The notes beneath the pieces were generated by a model, which was not told the DNA's origin, did no database searches, and worked only from the letters and a program-made list of their open reading frames with translations. 64,000 bases of DNA. Source: Methylobacterium indicum. GTDB taxonomy: Bacteria > Pseudomonadota > Alphaproteobacteria > Rhizobiales > Beijerinckiaceae. Below are positions 60,471-64,000 of this stretch, piece by piece (the first letter of the stretch is position 1; every line of letters starts with the position of its first letter). Position numbers and translations under genes: made by a program. The stretch lies in assembly GCF_001043895.1 (NCBI RefSeq), contig NZ_JTHF01000072.1, positions 1-64,000 of the forward strand. The letters are read 5' to 3'.

Positions 60471-61409
60471 ATGGACCCGACGATCCTCAAGAACCCCGCC
60501 GACATCCGCGCCCGCATCCAGGAGGCCGCCGGCCTCTCCCTGGACCGGCTGCCGATGCTGCAGCTGATCTTCGACCGCCTGGCCACCGCCTGCGGCGACG
60601 GCCTCAAGCACCTCGCCGCCTCCTCGATCCTCTACTCGCTCAGCGGGGTCGAGAGCGGGCGCTTCGGCGAGTTCCTCGACGTCTACGATTCGAACGCGGT
60701 GGTGGGCATCTTCCAGGCCCCGGCCTGGGACGGCCACATCCTGGTCGGCTTCGACCGCGACTTCATCTTCACGATGGTCGAGGTGCTGTTCGGGGCCGAC
60801 GGCTCGGAGCAGCCGGTCGACGACGAGCGCGCCTTCTCGGCGATCGAGCTGCGCATCGCCCAGATGATCCTCGAGCAGGTCGGCCGGGCGCTCGAATCCT
60901 CCTTCGGCCTCGTCTCGAAGACCGCGTTCACCCTCGAGCGCACCGAGACCCGGATGGAGTTCGCGGTGATCGGCCGGCGCAGCAACAAGGCGATCCAGGC
61001 CAAGTTCCTGCTCCAGGCGCTCAACCGCGGCGGCGAGATGTTCATCATCATCCCGCAATCGGTGCTCAACCCGCTGCGGCCGAGCCTCGCCAAGGTGCTC
61101 ACCGGCGAGACCAGCACCCGCCGCGACCCGCGCTGGACGAGCCAGATCGCTGCCGAGGTGCAGAAGACCACGGTCCACCTGCGGGCCGTGCTCGAGGAAC
61201 GCCACCTGAGCCTCGGCGAGATCGCCGGGCTCAAGGTCGGCCAGGTGATCGCCCTCGACGCCACCCCGGCGACCCGGATCAAGCTCGAAGGCAACGACAA
61301 GCCGCTGTTCTGGTGCCATGCCGGGCAGTCCCAAGGCGCCTACGTCCTGCGGATCGACGAGGCCATCAATCAGGACAAGGAAGGGGCGGAGCATGGTGTC
61401 GCTGGTTGA
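60471..61409 (+). CDS. fliM: Flagellar motor switch protein FliM
   Basis: A 312-residue C-ring protein. The middle CheC-like domain (about residues 25-220: LDRLPMLQLIFDRLATACGD, FGADGSEQPVDDERAFSAIE) and the C-terminal SpoA domain (about 225-300: LRAVLEERHLSLGEIAGL followed by KVGQVIALD) are present. The N-terminal CheY-P-binding peptide of enteric FliM (LSQ.EIDALL) is not found; only about 25 residues precede the middle domain. Confidence 0.94.
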   Translation: MDPTILKNPADIRARIQEAAGLSLDRLPMLQLIFDRLATACGDGLKHLAASSILYSLSGVESGRFGEFLDVYDSNAVVGIFQAPAWDGHILVGFDRDFIFTMVEVLFGADGSEQPVDDERAFSAIELRIAQMILEQVGRALESSFGLVSKTAFTLERTETRMEFAVIGRRSNKAIQAKFLLQALNRGGEMFIIIPQSVLNPLRPSLAKVLTGETSTRRDPRWTSQIAAEVQKTTVHLRAVLEERHLSLGEIAGLKVGQVIALDATPATRIKLEGNDKPLFWCHAGQSQGAYVLRIDEAINQDKEGAEHGVAG

Positions 61410-61686
61410 CGGGGTGCTGCTCGCCGCCCTGGTGGGCACCACGGCCTGCGTGCTGCCGCTCTACCTGAAGCTCAAGCGCCTCGACCGCGCCCAGGCCGAG
61501 TACGGCCGGGCGGTCGCGGCCTCGGGCCATGCGCTGGCCACCGCGGGCGAGGCGGTGCGCAACTTCACCGGCGAGGGCCGCGAGGTGCTGGAAGCCCTGA
61601 GCGCCAAGATCGAGGAGGCGAAGGCGACCCTCGAGGCCCTCGAGGCCGGCCGCCGCGCCGCAATCCGGGCCGAAGGCGGGCGCTGA
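61393..61686 (+). CDS. DUF6468-like flagellar-operon membrane protein
   Basis: A 97-residue protein: one N-terminal TM helix (LVDGVLLAALVGTTACVLPLY... residues 3-22) followed by a long coiled-coil helix (REVLEALSAKIEEAKATLEA). The ATG at 61393 lies within the end of fliM (17-bp overlap). Small proteins of this design (DUF6468) sit between fliM and fliN in many alphaproteobacteria. Role unknown, presumably motor or export related. Confidence 0.78.
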   Translation: MVSLVDGVLLAALVGTTACVLPLYLKLKRLDRAQAEYGRAVAASGHALATAGEAVRNFTGEGREVLEALSAKIEEAKATLEALEAGRRAAIRAEGGR

Positions 61687-61779
61687 GCTTCCGGCGGGAT
61701 GGCGCCGCCGCCCGCAAGCCTCGGATCAGCTTGACCACTTAGGACTGTCACGGACTTCAGGATTTCACGCGAGCCCGCG

Positions 61780-62136
61780 ATGAGCACGAGCCCCTTCCCC
61801 GATGCCGGCGCCGGCGCCGCCTTCCCGAGCCAGGGCACCCCGCAGCCGGGCGTCCCGGTGGGCGAGGACCCGCGCAACCTCGACTCGATCCTGCGCATCC
61901 CGGTCCTGGTGCAGGTGGTGCTCGGCTCGGCCACCATGCCGGTCGCCAACCTGATGAAGCTCGGCCGCGGCGCCATCGTGGCCCTCGACCACCGGGTCGG
62001 CGAGCCGGTCGACATCATGGTCAACGGCCGGGTGATCGCGCGCGGCGAGATCGTCATCGTCGAGGAGGACAATTCCCGCTTCGGCGTCTCGCTGACCGAG
62101 GTGGTCGGCCCGGCCGACGCTGCGCAGAACGGCTGA
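61780..62136 (+). CDS. fliN: Flagellar motor switch protein FliN
   Basis: A 118-residue protein. A disordered Pro/Gly-rich start (1-33) is followed by the SpoA domain: ILRIPVLVQVVLGSATMPVA, LMKLGRGAIVALDHRVGEPV, IMVNGRVIARGEIVIVEEDN. FliN forms the base of the C-ring with FliM and contacts FliH during export. Confidence 0.95.
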   Translation: MSTSPFPDAGAGAAFPSQGTPQPGVPVGEDPRNLDSILRIPVLVQVVLGSATMPVANLMKLGRGAIVALDHRVGEPVDIMVNGRVIARGEIVIVEEDNSRFGVSLTEVVGPADAAQNG

Positions 62137-62140
62137 TCGC

Positions 62141-63178
62141 GTGAACATGGCGGCCTCCCCTCCGGCCCTGCGCGGCGCCTCCCGGCAGCTCGCGCCCGTC
62201 GATCAGGTCGCGACCCTGCTCCTGGCGATGGGCAAGCCCGCGGCGGGACGGCTGCTGAAGTATTTCGAGCCGGACGAGATCAAGCGGATCACCCACTCGG
62301 CCTCGCGGCTCGGGGCGGTGAGCCCCGACCAGGTCGACACCGTGATCGAGCACTTCGCCGAGGAGTTCGCCGGCGGGGCGAGCCTCGTCGGTACGGTGCA
62401 GGAGGTCGAGAAGCTCCTCACCGGCCTGATCCCGGCCGACCAGCTCGCCGACATCCTGGCCGAGGTGCGCGGCAACGCCAACCGCTCGGTCTGGGAGCGG
62501 ATGGCCACGGTGTCCGAGAGCGTGCTGGCGAGCTACCTCGTCAAGGAGCACCCGCAGACCGCCGCCCTGATCCTGTCCCGGGTCAAGCCCGCCGTCGCCG
62601 CCAAGGTGATGGGGCACCTGCCGCTGCCGGTGCGCAACACCGTGATGCGCCGGATGCTGAGCTTCAAGCCGGTGACCGACGACGTCATGCAGGCCATCGA
62701 GCGCGCCCTGCACGAGGATTTCCTGATCAACGGGTCGCGCAATTCCGGCGCCGACACCCACGCCAAGATGGCCGACATCATCAACAAGATGGACCGCCAG
62801 CAGATGGACGAGGCGCTCACCAGCCTCTCCGACACGCGGCCGAAATCGGTCGAGATCCTCAAGGGCCTGCTCTTCACCTTCGACGACATCGTCAAGCTGG
62901 CGCCGCGCGCGCGCACCACCCTGTTCGACGCGGTGCCCAACGACCGGCTGGTGCTGGCGCTCAAGGGCACCGAGGCGGAGTTCCGCACGGTGGTGCTCAG
63001 CGCGCTGTCGGCCCGCGTGCGCCGCATGGTCGAGCACGAGCTCAACGGCGGCGATCCGGCGGCCCAGCGCGACGTGATGGAGGCGCGGCGCAGCATCACC
63101 GACCTTGCCATGGACATGGCGGGCCGCGGCGAGATCGAGATCAACCCGGGAGGCGAGGATGAAGCCCTCATCCGCTGA
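62141..63178 (+). CDS. fliG: Flagellar motor switch protein FliG
   Basis: A 345-residue rotor protein with three armadillo-like domains. The N-domain binds FliF (QVATLLLAMGKPAAGRLLKY). The middle domain carries EHPQTAALILSRV (the EHPQ motif that contacts FliM). The C-domain holds the charged torque helix (FDDIVKLAPRARTTLFDAVP). It starts at GTG 62141, 4 bp after the fliN stop; ATG 62147 is the alternative. Confidence 0.95.
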   Translation: MNMAASPPALRGASRQLAPVDQVATLLLAMGKPAAGRLLKYFEPDEIKRITHSASRLGAVSPDQVDTVIEHFAEEFAGGASLVGTVQEVEKLLTGLIPADQLADILAEVRGNANRSVWERMATVSESVLASYLVKEHPQTAALILSRVKPAVAAKVMGHLPLPVRNTVMRRMLSFKPVTDDVMQAIERALHEDFLINGSRNSGADTHAKMADIINKMDRQQMDEALTSLSDTRPKSVEILKGLLFTFDDIVKLAPRARTTLFDAVPNDRLVLALKGTEAEFRTVVLSALSARVRRMVEHELNGGDPAAQRDVMEARRSITDLAMDMAGRGEIEINPGGEDEALIR

Positions 63179-63198
63179 GCACGCCCGGGGCCTGACCG

Positions 63199-64000
63199 AT
63201 GTCTGACGAGACCGACCAGGAAAGCAAGACCGAGGCCGCCACCGAGCGGAAGGTGCGCGATGCGATCGAGAAGGGCGACGTCCCGTTCTCCCGCGAGGCG
63301 CCGGTCTTCGCCTCGATCCTCGGTCTCCTGGTCTCCCTGAGCCTCGTGGTGCGGGACCGGGCCGCCGAGCTCGCCCGCGACCTCGCGTCCTTCCTCGACC
63401 ATCCGGGCGGGTTCGCCCTCGGCAGCGCCGAGGACGCCCTGACCCTGATGCACGCCACCGGGTTCGCGCTTGCCCGGTTCCTGACGCCGATCCTCCTCGT
63501 GCTGATCGGCTTCGGGCTCGTCGCCTCCCTCGCCCAGAACGTCCCGAGCCTCGTCTCCGACCGGATCGCCCCGAAATGGAACCGCGTCTCCCCGGCCTCG
63601 GGCTGGAGCCGGATCTTCGGCCGCTCCGGCCAGGTCGAGTTCCTGAAAGCCGTCCTTAAAGTCTCCTCGGTCAGTCTCGTCGTCCTCCTGCTCCTGCGCT
63701 CGGAACAGGGCAAAGCCGTGAGTGCCATGTTCGTCGACCCGAGCCAGCTTCCCGAGCTGATCCTGACGACCGCGATCCGCCTGGTCTCGGCCGTCAGCAT
63801 CGCCACCATCGTGATCGTCGCGGGCGATCTCGTCTGGGCGCGCCTGCGCTGGCAGCGCTCGCTCAAGATGTCGCGCCAGGAGATCAAGGACGAGCACAAG
63901 CAGGTCGAGGGCGACCCGACCGTGAAGGCGCGCCTGCGCTCGCTCGCCCAGGATCGCACCCGCAAGCGCATGCTCGGCCAGGTCGACCGCGCCACCGTGG
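63199..64000 (+). CDS. flhB: Flagellar export protein FlhB (truncated by window end)
   Basis: Start ATG 63199; the frame is open for 267 codons to the window edge. It begins MSDETDQESKTEAATERKVR, the usual FlhB start, continuing DAIEKGDVPFSREAPVFASI. TM helices at about residues 33-52, 88-110, 145-165 and 185-210 are followed by the linker MSRQEIKDEHKQVEGDP. FlhB is part of the type III export gate; its NPTH self-cleavage site lies beyond the edge. It overlaps nothing and follows fliG by 20 bp. Confidence 0.93.
   Translation, partial: MSDETDQESKTEAATERKVRDAIEKGDVPFSREAPVFASILGLLVSLSLVVRDRAAELARDLASFLDHPGGFALGSAEDALTLMHATGFALARFLTPILLVLIGFGLVASLAQNVPSLVSDRIAPKWNRVSPASGWSRIFGRSGQVEFLKAVLKVSSVSLVVLLLLRSEQGKAVSAMFVDPSQLPELILTTAIRLVSAVSIATIVIVAGDLVWARLRWQRSLKMSRQEIKDEHKQVEGDPTVKARLRSLAQDRTRKRMLGQVDRATV

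Overview
The window is one contiguous 64 kb stretch of a very GC-rich chromosome (third codon positions almost all G or C) from an alphaproteobacterium of the order Hyphomicrobiales. A Methylobacterium-like organism is the best guess. The evidence is ActS/ActR (RegB/RegA) redox regulators, an intracellular PHB depolymerase, a mitochondrial-type NDUFS4 complex I subunit, a LOV/HWE light kinase, an FtcR/Rem-type flagellar regulator, a GTTC-N7-GTTC SOS box before lexA, and many lineage-restricted small secreted proteins. Species assignment is inference. I see no integrase, transposase, phage genes, rRNA or CRISPR, so most of it reads as ordinary chromosome with a few accessory islands.

Layout. 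0-16 kb: housekeeping and signalling (YgjP-type metalloprotease, phaZ divergent from actSR, NDUFS4 subunit, tRNA-Pro, ruvA, an OmpR-type two-component pair, ubiK, ybjN-proC, TetR regulator, cytochrome b561, LOV histidine kinase, GNAT acetyltransferase). 16-24 kb: a divergent SHMT paralogue facing a LysR gene across a palindromic operator, converging on a 5-oxoprolinase operon (pxpA-pxpB-pxpC), then small exported or membrane proteins, a TauE/SafE permease, an ACT protein, a thioesterase and an aldo/keto reductase. 24-30 kb: an ABC binding protein, then a cobalamin riboswitch upstream of a TonB-dependent receptor translationally coupled to a PepSY membrane protein. 30-35 kb: a GGDEF-EAL protein, then a putative isocyanide-synthase-like gene with a DMT exporter. 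35-44 kb: a molybdenum hydroxylase (FAD subunit plus fused Fe-S/Mo subunit) with an AzgA-type purine permease, a long inverted repeat, lexA and uvrB. 44-54 kb: PAS-XRE and LysR regulators, VOC proteins, a gluconate-dehydrogenase-like GMC operon without a cytochrome subunit, tiny secreted or membrane proteins, a YidB-like protein and a glutathione transferase. 54-64 kb: the flagellar region: ftcR with a CtrA box upstream, two tandem flagellins, then motA-fliM-(DUF6468)-fliN-fliG-flhB running off the end.

Themes. Translational coupling is common: ybjN/proC, pxpB/pxpC, thioesterase/ACT, TonB receptor/PepSY, FAD/Mo subunits, LysR/PAS-XRE. Four copies of a roughly 105-bp palindromic repeat sit directly after genes; one copy supplies the stop codons of both converging genes, and another supplies one. 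The best candidates for new biology are the isocyanide-synthase-like gene with its exporter, the B12 riboswitch/palindrome-controlled TonB-PepSY pair, and the LysR-controlled SHMT paralogue with altered active-site motifs.
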